Shown: positions 35,897-48,900 of the stretch, piece by piece | How the letters are laid out: each line of letters begins with the position of its first letter | Position numbering within the stretch: the first letter of the stretch is position 1 | NCBI GenBank assembly: GCA_036435485.1 | Contig: CM071600.1 | Span: forward strand, 62,741,546-62,805,545 | DNA from: Saposhnikovia divaricata | Lineage: Eukaryota > Streptophyta > Magnoliopsida > Apiales > Apiaceae | Length of the DNA: 64,000 bases | Direction: 5' to 3' | The notes under the pieces: generated by a model | Database searches by the model: none | The model's input: only the letters and a program-made list of their open reading frames with translations | Told to the model about the DNA's origin: nothing | Position numbers and translations under genes: made by a program

Positions 35897-37050
35897 TCTT
35901 CTTATTTGATTATTGGGAATCAATTTATGCTAATTTAGATTTACAATCCATTGAGTTGTTCGGTTGAGTTGTTCGGTTGTTGTTTTCCGGGGTGATTAGG
36001 AACAATATCTTGTGTTCTCTGGATGAATAATTATTTCACAAATTTGTTGATTACATAATACGGTAATTCGCACATATTAAGTTTGAGTATATACGAGTAA
36101 GTCAATTGATTAAATTAGTTTTGCCAGGACTTGTATAACAACATTTTCTTTGCATTATGTTTATTTTGTTCAGTGTTTTGTCATTAATTTTCACATGCCT
36201 TGGTGATGTACCTTTAAATTATAATATTTAGCATTCATGACCATGTGCAAATTTCATGGATATACTTTATATAATGCTTTAGTGGTATGCTATTTTATGT
36301 GGCCAAGTGGTGTGTATACGTGTTGAGTAGCCTATTTTCATGTATGTAAGTAGTCCTGATGCTAGTTTGTTTTTTATTTTTAACTGTCATACAAGTACTA
36401 GCTCCCATACTGTTTTGACAAGTTAGTAACATTATAGCTTTTTTGGACTCTCTCAAGCACACATATAATAATGTGATTTACTTGAAATTGTGGAGCTACT
36501 TGTTCTTTTGTGAGTTACAGTAATTTAAATGAACTACGATCTCTGACATTCATGTTGTAAATAGAGAAAGTATCCAATTTGTGATTTAAATTTATTTATT
36601 GGCAAATAATATTAACTTATTTATTTAAGTGGTCTAATATTTTTTTAATTTAGTTGATTGAAGCAATATGTTGCCAAAGTGACCTCTTTTGTGTAGATTA
36701 ATTAAATTAAAAATATTATTATGATGTTTGAATATTTAATTTTATGTAAATTTTATCGGCCCAAAGGAATATATAATTTGGCCAAAATTAAAATATTCTT
36801 GTAATAATAATTGTGTAGCAATATTAAGATTTTCATGTGAATAATAGGTCGCTCCAAAGAAAGACATATTACTTGACAGAAATTTATTGTTAATACTTGA
36901 TTATTGCGTTGAGAGTACCACTTGCTAATTGATTTTTCTGTCCAAAGAATAAAATTCAGTGTTGCGTTAGGTATCTTGTGATGGTGTTGCCAATATTTAA
37001 TTTATCACATATATTTAGTTTTGAGCTTTTTTGTATATTTGTTTTCTATT
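35897..37050 (+). other. Long untranslated leader or intron of the copia element
   Basis: About 1.15 kb of AT-rich sequence between PBS and gag without an ORF. It ends in TTTTCTATTTCAG at 37042-37054, a good splice acceptor. Joined to the donor in the LTR it would put MDT directly before the gag-like VTANVNSASAQLSMIP. Confidence 0.5.
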
Positions 37051-37054
37051 TCAG

Positions 37055-40000
37055 TTACTGCTAATGTTAACTCTGCTTCTGCTCAATTGAGTATGATTCC
37101 AAGGTCATGGATCTTGACCTTGCGCTAAGGAAAGAGCAACCTGTTCCTACTGCGACTGATCCGAAAATGGAATAGGTAGAGAAATGGGAACGCTCTAATC
37201 GCATGTGTCTGGAGATCATGAAGCGGACGATTCCAACTGGTTTTCGGGGCTCTATTGCTGAGAGCACAAATGCCAAGAAGTTCCTCTCTGAAATTGAGTA
37301 ATATGTTTCTAAGAATGAGAAAGCGGAAACGAGTAATCTTCTGTCAAAACTCGTGACCATGAAGTATAAGGGAAAGGGAAACATAAGGGAGTACATTGGG
37401 ATGTCTAATCTTGCTGGCAAACTTAAGGAACTCAAGTTGGAACTTTCGGATGAGTTACTTGTTCACTTGGTTCTTATTTCACTCCCTCCTCAGTTTGGTC
37501 ACTTTGTGGTAAGTTATAACACTCAGAAGGAAAAATGGACTAAAGAAGAAGAGAGGGTATTGCGAGACAAGACTGAAAGTGCTCACTTGGCATCCAGCTC
37601 TCATGATAAGAAGAGAAAGAGAGGTAAGGATAATGCAAGTGAAAAACCCAAGCAGTCTCAAGAGAAGCAGGATAAGGGACCAACCTGCTACTTTTGTAAG
37701 AAGGCTGGACACATGAAGAAAGAGTGTTCTAAATATGCTGCTTGGCGTGTGAAGAAGGGTAAGACTTCTGTCTTTGTTTGTTCTGAAGTTAATTTAGCTT
37801 CTGTACCTAAGGATACTTGGTGGGTAGATTCTGGTACTACTACTCACATAAGTGTATCAATGCAAGGTTGCCTGTGGAGCCGACCGCCAATTGATGCTGA
37901 AAGATTCATCTATGTGGGCGATGGCGATAAAGTTCCAGTTGAAGCTGTTGGAACATTTAGATTATTGTTTAAAACTGGTGTTTATTTGGATTTATTTGAA
38001 ACTTTTGTTGCACCGTCTTTTAGACGGAACCTTATTTCTATTTCTTGTTTGGACAAATTTGGATACACTTGTTCTTTTGGAAATAATAAAGTTAATTTCT
38101 CTTTAAATTCAAATTTGGTTGGCACTGGTTCTTTAATTGATAATCTTTATATGCTTGATACTGTTACTTTTAATAAAGAGATTTTGCACTCTAGTGCAAG
38201 AGGTACGAAGCGTAAGTTAACCGAGAATTCTGCCATGTTGTGGCACAAGCGTTTAGGTCACATCTCTAAACAGAGAATTTAAAGGCTTGTGGATGATAGA
38301 ATTCTTGATCCCTTAGATTTAAGTGATTTTCAGGTTTGTATAGAATGCATTAAAGGAAAACAAACAAACTCCAGAAAGTTAGGTGCCAATAGAGCTACGA
38401 GTGTCTTAGAACTGATTCATACCGATATTTGTGGACCATTCCCTACGGCCTCTTGGAACGGTCAACGGTATTTTATCACGTTCATATATGATTACTCAAG
38501 GTATGGTTACCTATACTTGATACATCAGAAGTCCCAAGCTTTGGACGTGTTTAAAGAATATAAAGCTGAAGTTGAGCTTCAGTTGAAGGGTAAAAAACTA
38601 GCTGTCAGGTCTGATCGTGGTGGTGAATACTACGGTAGATATGATGGATCAGGTGAGCAACGTCCAGGACCCTTTGCTAACTTCCTAAAGGAGTGTGGAA
38701 TTGTCCCTCAGTACACTATGCCAGGCAAACCTAATATGAACGGTGTTACTGAGAGGCGAAACTGTACTCTTAAAGATATGGTAAGAAGTATGATAAGTCA
38801 TTCTTCTTTAGCTGAGGCACTTTGGGGAGATGCACTAAAGATTGCAATTTATATCCTTAATAGGGTTCCAACAAAAGCAGTGGCCGAAAACCCTTACAAA
38901 CTTTGGACTAAGAAAATGCCTAGCATTAAGCATTGTCATGTTTGGGGTTGTCCAGCTGCGGCAAGGCCATATAGGCCGAATGAAAAGAAACTGGACTCTA
39001 GGACGGTCAGTTGCTACTTTGTTGGATATCCGGAGCGTACTCGCGAATTTAAATTTTAAGATCCCACTACTAGATCCTTCTTTGAGACTGATAATGCAAG
39101 ATTTTTTGAGGAAGTTGATTTTGGGTGGGAAGGTATAGGTAAAAGTATTGTCTTTGAAGAAGATAGTCATGATTCTATTCATGACATTGCTTAGAACAAT
39201 GATCAGATCATCGTACCTATCATTGCTCAAGGTCCTCCAGTTCAAGACAACACTGACATTCCCCATGAGGAACCAATTTAGCAAAATCAACAACCTCTTG
39301 AATCGCAAGAAGTGCCATTAAGGAGATCCACTAGAGAGCGAAAAAGTGCAATTCCAGATGATTATATTGTTTTTCTACAAGAACATGAAGTTGGAATTGG
39401 CATTAGAGAGATGATCCTATTAATCTTCAACAAGCGATGCAGAGTCCTCATTCTCTGAAGTGGATTGATGCCATGAATGAAGAGATGCAATCTATGAAAG
39501 ACAACGATGTTTGGAATCTTGTCGAGTTACCTAAAGGATCAAAACCTATTGATTGCAAATAGGTATTTAAAACCAAAAGGGATTCTAATGGTAACATCGA
39601 AATATATAAGGCTCGTCTAGTCGCAAAAGGATTCACTCAAAAGAAAGGTATCGACTACAATGAGACTTTCTCACCGGTTTCCTCGAAAGACTCATTTAGA
39701 ATTTTTATGGCACTCGTGGCTCATTATGACCTAGAGCTACATCAGATGGACGTAAAGACGGCGTTTCTCAATGGTAACATTGGTGAGACAATTTATACGG
39801 TGCAACCAGAAAACTTTGTCTCTGGAGATTCAAAGACTATAGTTTGCAGGTTAAAGAAGTCCATCTATGGTCTCAGGCAGGCTTCACGTGAATGGTATCA
39901 CAAGTTTCATCATGTTATCACATCATATGGTTTCGAAGTGAACTTGGTGGAACATTGTGTATATCACAAGTTCAGTGGGAGTAAATTCATCTTTCTTCTC

Positions 40001-40993
40001 TTATACGTTGATGACATCTTACTTGCCACTAATGATACAGGCTTATTGCACGATACCAAGATATTTCTCAATAGTCAATTTGAGATGAAGGACCATGGTA
40101 ACGCCTCTTTTGTATTAGGAATTCAAATACATCGAGACCGCTCTCGAGGTATCATTGGATTATCACAAAGGAGCTATATCGAAAAGATCTTGGAAAGGTA
40201 TGGCATGAAAGATTGTGCTGGAATAGATACACCCGTGTCTAAGGGAGACAAAATTAGTCTAAAACAATGTCCCAAGAATGAACTTGAGATAAAGGATATG
40301 CAAAGGATACCATATGCCTCGGCTATGGAAAGTCTGATGTATGCTCAAGTTTGTACTCGCCCCGACATAGCATTCATTGTTGGAATATTGGGAAGGTATT
40401 TGAGTAATCCGGGAATGGAACAATGGAAAGCAGTCAAGCAAGTCCTACGGTATTTGATGAAAACAAAAGACTATATGCTCATATATAGGAAGTCAAATCA
40501 TCTCGAAGTCATTGGATATTCAGATTCTGATTTTGGAGGATGCATAGATGAAAGGAAATCTACTTCGGGCTATGTTTTTCTACTAGCCGGTGGAGCGATT
40601 TCATGGAGGTCTGCCAAACAGACGCTCATAGCTTCATCCACCATGGCTGCAGAATATGTAGCATGTTTTGAGGCATCCAATCAAGCATTATGGCTGTGAA
40701 ATTTTGTCACTGGTTTGCGTGTTCTTGATGGTGTTGAAAGACCATTAAAGATATTTTTTGATAATAAATCAGCAGTGGAATATTCAAACAACAACAGAAG
40801 CACTACGGAAGCAAAACATATAGATATAAAGTTCCTAGTTGTTAAAGAAAAGATACAGAGTGGACAGATTTCGATAGAACACATTGGGACCAACTCCCTG
40901 ATTGCGGATCCGCTCACTAAGGCTTTGGCACCTAAGGTTTTTCACGAGCATACTGCTCATATGGGTGTTACCTTGTGTGATATTTTGGTTTAG
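37055..40993 (+). pseudogene. Copia gag-pol polyprotein, broken
   Basis: In order: gag (WERSNRMCLEIMKRTIP; KYKGKGNIREYIGMSNLAGK) with zinc knuckle CYFCKKAGHMKKEC; protease WWVDSGTTTH; GAG-pre-integrase LWHKRLGHISK; integrase core ([28 protein letters not shown]); reverse transcriptase (MDVKTAFLNGN, LKKSIYGLRQA, LLYVDDILLATND); and RNase H (GYSDSDFGGC, KSTSGYVFLL). Stops at 37173-37175 (TAG), 37299-37301 (TAA), 38280-38282 (TAA), 39057-39059 (TAA) and 40697-40699 (TGA), plus a frame change between 39059 and 39707. The gag N-terminal region is missing residues, and the protein reads KEKWTKEEER where related gags carry a longer spacer. Confidence 0.92.
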
Positions 40994-41438
40994 TGGGAGT
41001 TTGTATTTTTGGTGTTTTATGTTATAAACATTGAGTTGTTTATGTTCTGCAGAATACAGTTGATGAATTTAATTTAATTAAATGTCACTCTGATTTTGTT
41101 CAATTTTCTTATTGTGGTTTAACATTGTGTTAATAAAATTGGAATCAATCTCACTAGAGATTGAGTTAGGACCAGTTGGAAATAGACATCATTTAGATCA
41201 CGTTGAATGTAATTTCCATGCCCTTCATCCACATTTTGATTCATGTCACTGAATATATTTTTATGATGATCATGGAAGGTTTAGTCACATCATAAAAGTG
41301 ACAAATGCCGCTATGATCTCGTGCTAATATAGTAGATGGACCGAATTGTTTTGGTAAAATCTAAAGACAATGAATAGCATAAAGTTGTGCACTAAATTTT
41401 TCTTTGGTATAATTGAATTTGGATCAATATGCAACCCA

Positions 41439-41448
41439 AGTGGGAGAT
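41439..41448 (+). promoter_or_regulatory. Polypurine tract of the copia element
   Basis: AAGTGGGAGAT-type purine run directly before the 3' LTR, the usual priming site for plus-strand synthesis in copia elements. Confidence 0.8.
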
Positions 41449-41920
41449 TGTTATTATTATTTTAATAATAATAATTATTTTATGGGCTACATATTAATAT
41501 ATCAATTATAATAAGCTATTTATTTTATTGGGTTAAGTTTAAGTGATCTAATAAGGAACCCATTTAGATTTTAATTGTTAATGTGTGGGCTAAATGAGAG
41601 GATACCCAATACCAAGCCCAATTAAATTATAATGGGAGGTTTAATTAGGCGATTAAGAATTTGTAAGGTTATGGTCCCCAATATATCAAATACTGTAATA
41701 AGTTTTTCTTCTCCCCATCAGAAAAAAGCTACTCAAGAACCCTAAGATGTATTTGGTTGAGGAAGACAATAGCATCAACTAAGATTTTTCTCTAGCACTA
41801 CAAACTCATGGATACAGGTACGCTTCCGCTTAATGATTTAATCTCGATAATTGAATATGATGTTTCGATTCTTGTCTCTATTTTAGAAAATTAAGTGATT
41901 ATAATTGTTAGATTCTATCA
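41449..41920 (+). repeat. 3' LTR of the copia element
   Basis: 472 bp, aligned end to end with 35411-35881, with a handful of substitutions and small indels visible by eye. Confidence 0.92.
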
Positions 41921-42009
41921 TTTAAAGTTTAAAATAGAGCAGTGGTACTGAATGTTCATTAGTAAGATTTAACACTAAATTTTGTTAGACAATGACTTTG
42001 ATGCATTCA

Positions 42010-42163
42010 GGTTAGTCTGTTCATAACCACACAAGCTCATTCTGGCATTATGCATATATGAAATTAATGTAATCTCCAATGTTTTTGGTTAGTCGGTTCA
42101 TAACCACACAAGCTCATTTTGGCATTATGCATATATGAAATTAATGTAATCTCCAATGTTTTT
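42010..42163. repeat. 77-bp tandem duplication
   Basis: Two copies beginning GGTTAGTC at 42010 and 42087, with a third GGTT start at 42164. The copies differ at only a few bases. The block runs directly into the putative splice acceptor of the host exon at 42188. Confidence 0.9.
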
Positions 42164-42187
42164 GGTTAATGCATTCTCTACTGTCAG

Positions 42188-43890
42188 ACAGGTGTCGTTG
42201 CTACTGTCTTTAAGCAAGGGTTCTGCGGATCCGTCATTTGGATGCTCTAGGTGTAGTGAACTAGTTAATGATTTGCAACAATCTGGTGGTTCAACAGACA
42301 CTTTTAGCAAAAATCAACCTAAAGTAGGATGATAATACTTTCTACAACTTTTTTGAATTAGTAACTTGTATCTACCAGATGGCCGTAGGCCTTTCATTGG
42401 ATTCGGTTCGGATTAGCCTAAATCAATATCTAAATCAATTTATTTTTTATAGATTCGGATTAGATCGGAATTAGGTATTAGGTAGTATCTAAACAATTAA
42501 CTTGAAAATGATGTATGAAAACGTTAAATTAGGTATTAGACATAGAGTTTTTATGTAAATTAAATTACTATAATATAAAATGCAATTATATAATATATAG
42601 TATATTATTATATAGGGAAATTCTCAATGGTACCACTGTACTTTTGGCTTTGCCAGTGGTACCATTACGTTTTTGACTCCTCTTTTTTTTTTTTGAAATA
42701 AAATGTACTTGCATTCATTAAATCATATCCAAATCCAAAACATGTTTAAGGAAACTAGGCGGAGTGACATACCACTCCTCCTCATCTGACATAGAATAAA
42801 CAGCTTGTGCAAGCACGTGTGCTGAAGTATTCGCAGACCGATAAACAAAAGTCACTAGCACAGAATGAACGTGCTTTAATAAATGGATACAATCCATTAC
42901 AATAGTGCCAAATAAGGCCTCTCCAGGACTACCATTACATGCATCCGCTAAGGCATACGAGTCCGTTTCAATTAACGGTACCCTTAACAAATTGAATTTC
43001 TAACAGAAATACCATTCTGTTAGAAAAACGTTATAGAAACGTTAAGTAGGGTAAAAAGGACATGGTACCACTAGCAAAAACCAAAAGTACGATGGTACCA
43101 TTGAGAATTTCCTAAAAATATATTTGAAGAATACTGGTTGGCCCCAAACCTGCTGAAAAAATATATGAACAATCTTGGCTATGCGCTGCAGTATGCAACA
43201 AGAAAATAGGTTGAATATTGGCCCCAAACCCTACTTAACGTTTCTATAACGTTTTTCGAAAAGAATGGTATTTCTGTTAAGAAGTCAATTTGTTAAGGGT
43301 ATCGTTTAGAGGAGTCAAAAATGTAATGGTACCATTGGCAAAGCCAAAAGTACAGTGGTACCATTGAGAATTTCCCTATTATATATTGTATAATTAAACG
43401 GATCGGATAGTGGATTAGCGAATCTGATCAGCCTAAATACATATCCAATTTATTTATTTTTCGGATCATCCTTATCAGATCGAATATCGAATTGGATATT
43501 TTTCGGATTAATCCAGATCCATTTAAATCTGTTCTGATCGGATATTCGATCCTTTGTGAGGCTTAGATGGCATGAGTCTTGTTTTTCATTGCATATGCAT
43601 ATACCGTAATTATACTGTCTGCACCTAATTATACTTCATTGCTGAGAATCATAAAACTTGCCTTCTTTCTCCTACCAATAATAGACAAAAATCAAAAAAT
43701 GTGTACCCTTTTCTCCCGTGAATCATAACAAATTTTTTTGTAAGAACTAGCACTGTACTGGTCTAGTGCTACATGTATATCATTTTCTCTTATTGTTTTG
43801 TTGTGGTACATTTATTTTTTGACACAGGATAAAAATACAGTAAATAGGGAAGCAGAGGAACTAGATATGTTGTGGGCTTTAGGCAACTAA
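42188..43890 (+). CDS. Probable last two exons of an unidentified host gene
   Basis: Exon A (42188 or 42192 to 42323) follows CTACTGTCAG and stays open in one frame, with SFGCSRCSELVNDLQQSG, up to AAA|GTAGG. Exon B (43828-43890) follows TTTTTTGACACAG and continues in the same phase: NREAEELDMLWALGN, then TAA. The phase-0 junction, both GT-AG signals and the hydrophilic, protein-like sequence support real 3' exons. The intron (42324-43827) has grown by transposon insertion. I do not recognise the protein and see no upstream exons; the copia element just upstream may have separated them, or this may be a relic. Confidence 0.4.
42615..43376. mobile_element. Mutator-type MITE with nested insertions
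   Basis: 762 bp with inverted ends GGGAAATTCTCAATGGTACC. Flanked by TATTATATA at 42606-42614 and 43377-43385, a 9-bp duplication, though in AT-rich DNA. An extra right-end copy at about 43085-43120 suggests a partial second copy inside. It is also interrupted by a LINE tail. Confidence 0.6.
42683..42990 (-). pseudogene. LINE 3' fragment (RNase H C-terminus) inside the MITE
   Basis: Minus strand. About 90 codons of the plant LINE RNase H end (LIETDSYALADAC, VTFVYRSANTSAHVLAQ, EEEWYVTPPSFL), a stop at 42718-42720, a short 3' UTR and a poly(A) tail seen as a T run at 42683-42697. It is a 5'-truncated insertion of about 300 bp. It is a different LINE copy from the one at 16245-19155. Confidence 0.8.
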
Positions 43891-46800
43891 GCTAGTTCAC
43901 GCAATATGTTTCATGTTTGAGTTCGCGTAAGGTACTGGCCAAATCCATCTGTAATTTACTCCATTTTCCAACATACACATGTACAGGATATGCATATTAG
44001 TAACATATTATGTCCATCTCTATTCATCAAAAACATTAGATATGAGCTCACAAAGTGTAAGTCTTTTGAAAAATTATGTCTGTGTGTAGATTTATAGGTA
44101 GGGTGTAGGCATGTGTCCTTCCTCTTCCTGTGTGTGTATGTATGCTTGTATTGTGTGTGCGTGTGCATGAGTATGTCTCTTCTGACTGGTTCTGTAGTAC
44201 ATGTAACATGTCTGCAAAGGAAGGGGGCCTCTGACATATCAGCTTCACTGCCCTTCCATTTAAGTACAAACATTTCGCGGGCAAATATTTTTTCCTCGGA
44301 TCCAATGTTAGGAAAAATTCTCTGTTTTTGTACGACTGCTTTGTTAACACTGAACATTATCATTATCTTAATACAGGACAATATTACATCGAAATAGCCT
44401 GCATGTCACACATAAGGTATACCGTATATGATATGTCACACACGTTCGATTTCTCTTCCCTATTTGTAATTTGTACTGCGCTCTTGGCTTACTTTGATAA
44501 AAGAACATCGAAATACTGTAGTCTTGACTATTATCCCGAGATTCATCACATGTAAACAGTTCTATTAACTCTAGACGAGTAAAAAAAAACATTTGAAAAA
44601 AAAAATACTACATCATTGTAAATTTGTAGCAGTTGAAGCTAGTTCTATAGATCGAATATCTGATCTGCATGTCTCACATTAAACTACTATATAGTCCTCT
44701 TCTATTATTTTATCCACTGACAAATTTGATATTTTGGGGCAATCTTGTTGCATTGATCCAAACTGATGTAATCCTACAAACCAGAGATAGTAGTAGGCAG
44801 ATTAGTCTATCCATGTATGAACAGTTCATCAAGTCATTCTAAAAATTATAATCCACACCTACTCCTTGACTGAGACTATGTAATCAGATGTCATATACTC
44901 ATGTGTGTGTGTATACAAGGGACTAGGAAGGATGGGCATAGTTGTTCTTTACTTGCACATATGGTTGGTAGGGAAATAGATAGAGGAGAACTCTGAGGAA
45001 TTTCCATGGCCATGTTACTAATTTTGCTAGAATTTCAAGATGATAGAAAGTAAAATATTGGGGGTATTGGCAATTTGATAGAAATTTCATTCTGCAGATT
45101 TCCTCTTTAATATAGGAAAAGTTACCAACTATCGTTCATAAAGATCTAATGTGTAATAAATTAGTCATCATATTGAGTACTATGCAGAACTAGAAAAGTA
45201 TATCAACATACAACATGTTAAATTGACTCGAAATCGAGACCACTCCCTTAAATATCTGCTACCATGTTAAATTATTGGATTATTTTAAAAGTTTAAGATA
45301 TTAGAGTAAAATTGATTCGAAATCGAGACCACTCTCTTAAATATCTGCTACCATGTTAAATTATTGGATCATTTAAAATTTTAAATGGGTAGAGGAAGGT
45401 CCGAACAAAAAATTTCTATTTAACAACAATGAATTTGGATTTAATTATCATGTGTTATCAACTTGAGTGGCACTTTAAAGCGATACATGCCCATTCCATC
45501 AAAACATACATGATACAACAAAATGATTTAAGTTAGGACCATGGATTGTCTCTTTTTCACCCTAACTATGCAATGAACCATTCGTGCACATTCATAATAT
45601 ATACCCAATCTAACAAGTTAACAAACATACATCAATCTTTATCTTGACTTGCCCAAACTCATCAAACGGGTGCTTGAATTATATGCACTGCTATATTTTC
45701 TGTACGATGAAATCATTACATAAGATTTATTACATGATATCTACTGTTCACTCTTGCAAATTTATCTGTTTGTCCAAAGCATATTATCACATTTGACAAA
45801 CTAAGATCCGGAAGCAAGTGAATTATGAGCCCACAACCTTTGAAAAATATGATCCCCTCGGGCCATGGGCTCAGATAGCTTGGACCCATGAAAGCCTTAT
45901 CACTTAATGAAAAAGTAGGAATTGACCATATCCCTACAAATATTTTTTAACAAATTGTTAACTTGTGGTCCAATGTTGCATTCATTCATTCATTTAAACC
46001 TAATGCACTTGCTAGTTGCTATTACGAAGTAACAACCCTACTAATATTCGTCTGTTTCAATAAGTTTGTATATTAATTATATGAGAAGATGACATTTGTG
46101 GGACTCATCCTTGATGCAAAGCACTCACCCTCCTTTCAATTTTAATTTCTTCAAACATTTCTCGTGCACCGAGTTCTTAACTCCAGTATAGATAATTATT
46201 AATCTTTCGGTATCAACACTTTTTTCCCCCACCATTTTTGAGCGAGGGGCATAGATATTAGATATGGTATGTAGAAAACAGAAACTTGGCCTTGCTGGAA
46301 GGAGCGGTGAGAACTGAGAAATCAGAAGTAGCTGGTCCAACAAGTTAAGTGATGGTAAATAACAGTAAGAGCTAAACAAAATGAACATTTCAACTAAACC
46401 TGACAATGGGGTTCTCACTTTTCAGAAAGGGCACACTTTTCAACAAAGGAACGACCAATTATTTCTTAACTTGTAAAGACATGTTAGAGTTCGACTCGTA
46501 CTCAGAATTAAAAAGGGCTAATTATAACTACTTTGTAGATATGTTAGTGAAAAGATGATACTAAAAAGGAAGTCAAGAAAACAAAGGTGTAAAATGGTAA
46601 CAGAAGTCATCCTTCTTTAATGAGAAGGCCTAGTAGTAACAATAAGAAAAAACAGGACCAGTAACTGGCCTGGAGCCGTATGTTATCTTCCCTTATACTA
46701 CTTTTCAGTGTGTGTTTATTCATGCGTTCAAACATACTTTTCCTTAATTTCTCTGCTTTGTGACATGCATAGTTAGAAATATACATAAAAGGGAACAAAT

Positions 46801-47505
46801 TACAGACTCATGCACGTGCTCCTCTTCGCAGCTACTATAGTAAACTTGCAAGAGAAGTCAACATTCAAGTGCTTTGACCAGATTTTAGCAGAGAGAAAGT
46901 GGTCAGGGTTCGACTCCTGCGTGTGCGTGAGTTTCTTAGTTTGTATTAGGTTTCCTTTCTGTATTTATATTTCTGTATTTGTAATGGCGGGTTTCCTTCG
47001 GAAACAGTCTCCCTATTATATAGCTCAGACACCACTTTGAGTGGTATTATAACTGAGTAAGCTAAGTTTTTAAGAAAGTGTGTACTCTATCCTTTATTCT
47101 CTATTCTAGTTCATTAAGAAACCCATTCTTTATGACAAAATGAAAAAATTTAACCGACGCTTCATTAGAATCTTGAGAGAGAAAGAGCTAGCAGAGTAGT
47201 AGTGTAATCGGATAAAAAATACACCAAATATTAATGGACAGAAGGGATAATTGAAAATTGCGAATCAAAATTTATAAAAAAATTGAAAATTTTAGTGACG
47301 AATTAAAATCAGGTGCAATTTAAATCAAAATTGTACTGATTTTAGACATAGAACATCTTTTTAAATAAAAAGAAGATGATCAACCCAAACGATAGTTAGA
47401 GCATAACATGACGAAAAGTTCTTGTGATACATATGAAAAATGAATTCCTCACATATGCAAAAAAAGATTCTAAAATTTTCACGATATGCTATATTATAAA
47501 AATTA
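43891..47505. other. 3.6-kb intergenic region, no gene recognised
   Basis: Moderately AT-rich sequence without a convincing ORF on either strand. A TGTG-rich stretch at about 44130-44165 produces spurious frames on both strands. A 79-bp tandem duplication (AATTGACTCGAAATCGAGAC at 45231, its copy at 45310) occupies 45230-45388. At 46870-47040 a GGTTCGACTCC B-box-like motif and GGTTTCCTTCGGAAACAGTC suggest a possible SINE remnant. Confidence 0.45.
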
Positions 47506-48190
47506 CTAGCTTATAATACGTGCGAAGCACGGGTTTATTTTAATATATAATAATTTTTAATTAATATTATAATTATGTTTTTATATAATCATTATTTTTG
47601 AATAATGTTTTCTAAATTTTAATTTAATATAAATTTAAATAATTATATGCATGGTTTAAAATTTATATTGTAAAATTCTAAATTAAATATCTCGTTGACC
47701 GGTTCGAACCTTAAATGTTTAGTAAGCAATTTAATCATATAATATATCTTATTATTAAATCTGACGATTCCTATTTATTACTAAAATAATGATTTGAATA
47801 TATGGTGTGATATATTTGGGTGTATATTAATGATTGCAAGATTAGTTTTAAATTAAAAAGTAACGTGTTTTATTCAGAAAAAAATATTACTAAAATAATG
47901 ACGGAAAGATAAGGTGTGATATTTTGGGTATATATTAATTATTGTAATATTATTTTTAAATTAAAAGATAACGTGTTTTAATTAGAAGTAGGGCCGTAAA
48001 CGAACCGAGCCGAACCGAGCTTTGACCGAACCGAGCCGAGCTTTGATCTTAACGAACCGAGACGAGCTTTGATCTTAACGAACCGAGCTGATTTCTTAAC
48101 GAACCGAGCCGAGCTTTGGCCGAACCGAGCCTAACTCGAGTTGTTCACGAACAGTCTCGAGCCGAGCCGAGCTCGATCCGAGCTCGAACA

Positions 48191-48900
48191 ATTAATTTGG
48201 TTGGAGATCTTAGTAGATCACTACTATTCTAACTAGTACTAGTAACTATTGCTTTGCCACGGATTATTGTTTCTATTTTTTAAAAAATATTTCTCGACGA
48301 TCCAACCGTACGGATATCTAGATATATCTAATTTAGTGATATTCCCAAATTTTCAAAAAATTAATTTGGTTGGAGATCTTAGTAGATCACTACTATTCTA
48401 ACTAGTGCTTTGTCACGGATTGCTGTTTCTATTTTTTAAAAAATATTTCTCGACGATCCAACCCTACGGATGTCAAGATATACCTAATTTACTGATATTC
48501 CCAAATTTTAAAAAAATAAAAAATTAATTTGGTTCAAGATCTTAGTAAATCACTACTATTCTAACTAGTACTAGTAACTAGTGCTTTGTCACGAATTATT
48601 GTTTTTATTTTTTAAAAAATATTTCTCGACATTCCAACCGTACGGATGTCAAAATATATCTAATTTAATGATATTCCCAAATTTTTAAAAAATAAAAAAT
48701 TAATTTGGTTCGAGATCTTAGTAGATCACTACTATTCTAACTAGTACTAGTAGTCTAGTAACTAATGATTTGTCACGAATTGTTGTTTCTATTTTTTTAA
48801 AAAACATATCTCGACAATCTTACCATACAGATGTCAAGATATATCTAATTTAGTGATATTACCAAATTTTCAAAAAATAAAAATTAATTTGGTTGGAGAT
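48191..48900. repeat. Tandem array of about 170-bp units
   Basis: Units open TTAATTTGGTT and start at about 48191, 48361, 48523, 48700 and 48883; spacing runs from 162 to 183 because of small indels. Each unit includes CACTACTATTCTAACTAGT and CTCGACGATCCAACC-like motifs. It sits directly inside the left terminal region of the Mutator-like element. Confidence 0.85.

Larger units (their letters stand above)
35411..41920 (+). mobile_element. Ty1/copia retrotransposon, full length but degenerate
   Basis: 6,510 bp with LTRs 35411-35881 and 41449-41920, PBS at 35884, PPT before the 3' LTR, and near-matching flanks GTTAA (35406-35410) and TTTAA (41921-41925). Domain order gag-protease-integrase-RT-RNase H is Ty1/copia. 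Several stops and at least one frameshift make it non-autonomous, although both LTRs are still very similar. Confidence 0.92.

Noticed and set aside
44113..44397. Overlapping 94-141-codon frames on both strands.
   Set aside because: They arise from a TG-rich stretch that stays open in several frames; not protein-like.
46870..47040. Possible SINE with GGTTCGACTCC and a GGTTTCC...GGAAAC motif.
   Set aside because: I could not find an A box, a tail or target duplications, so not called as a feature.
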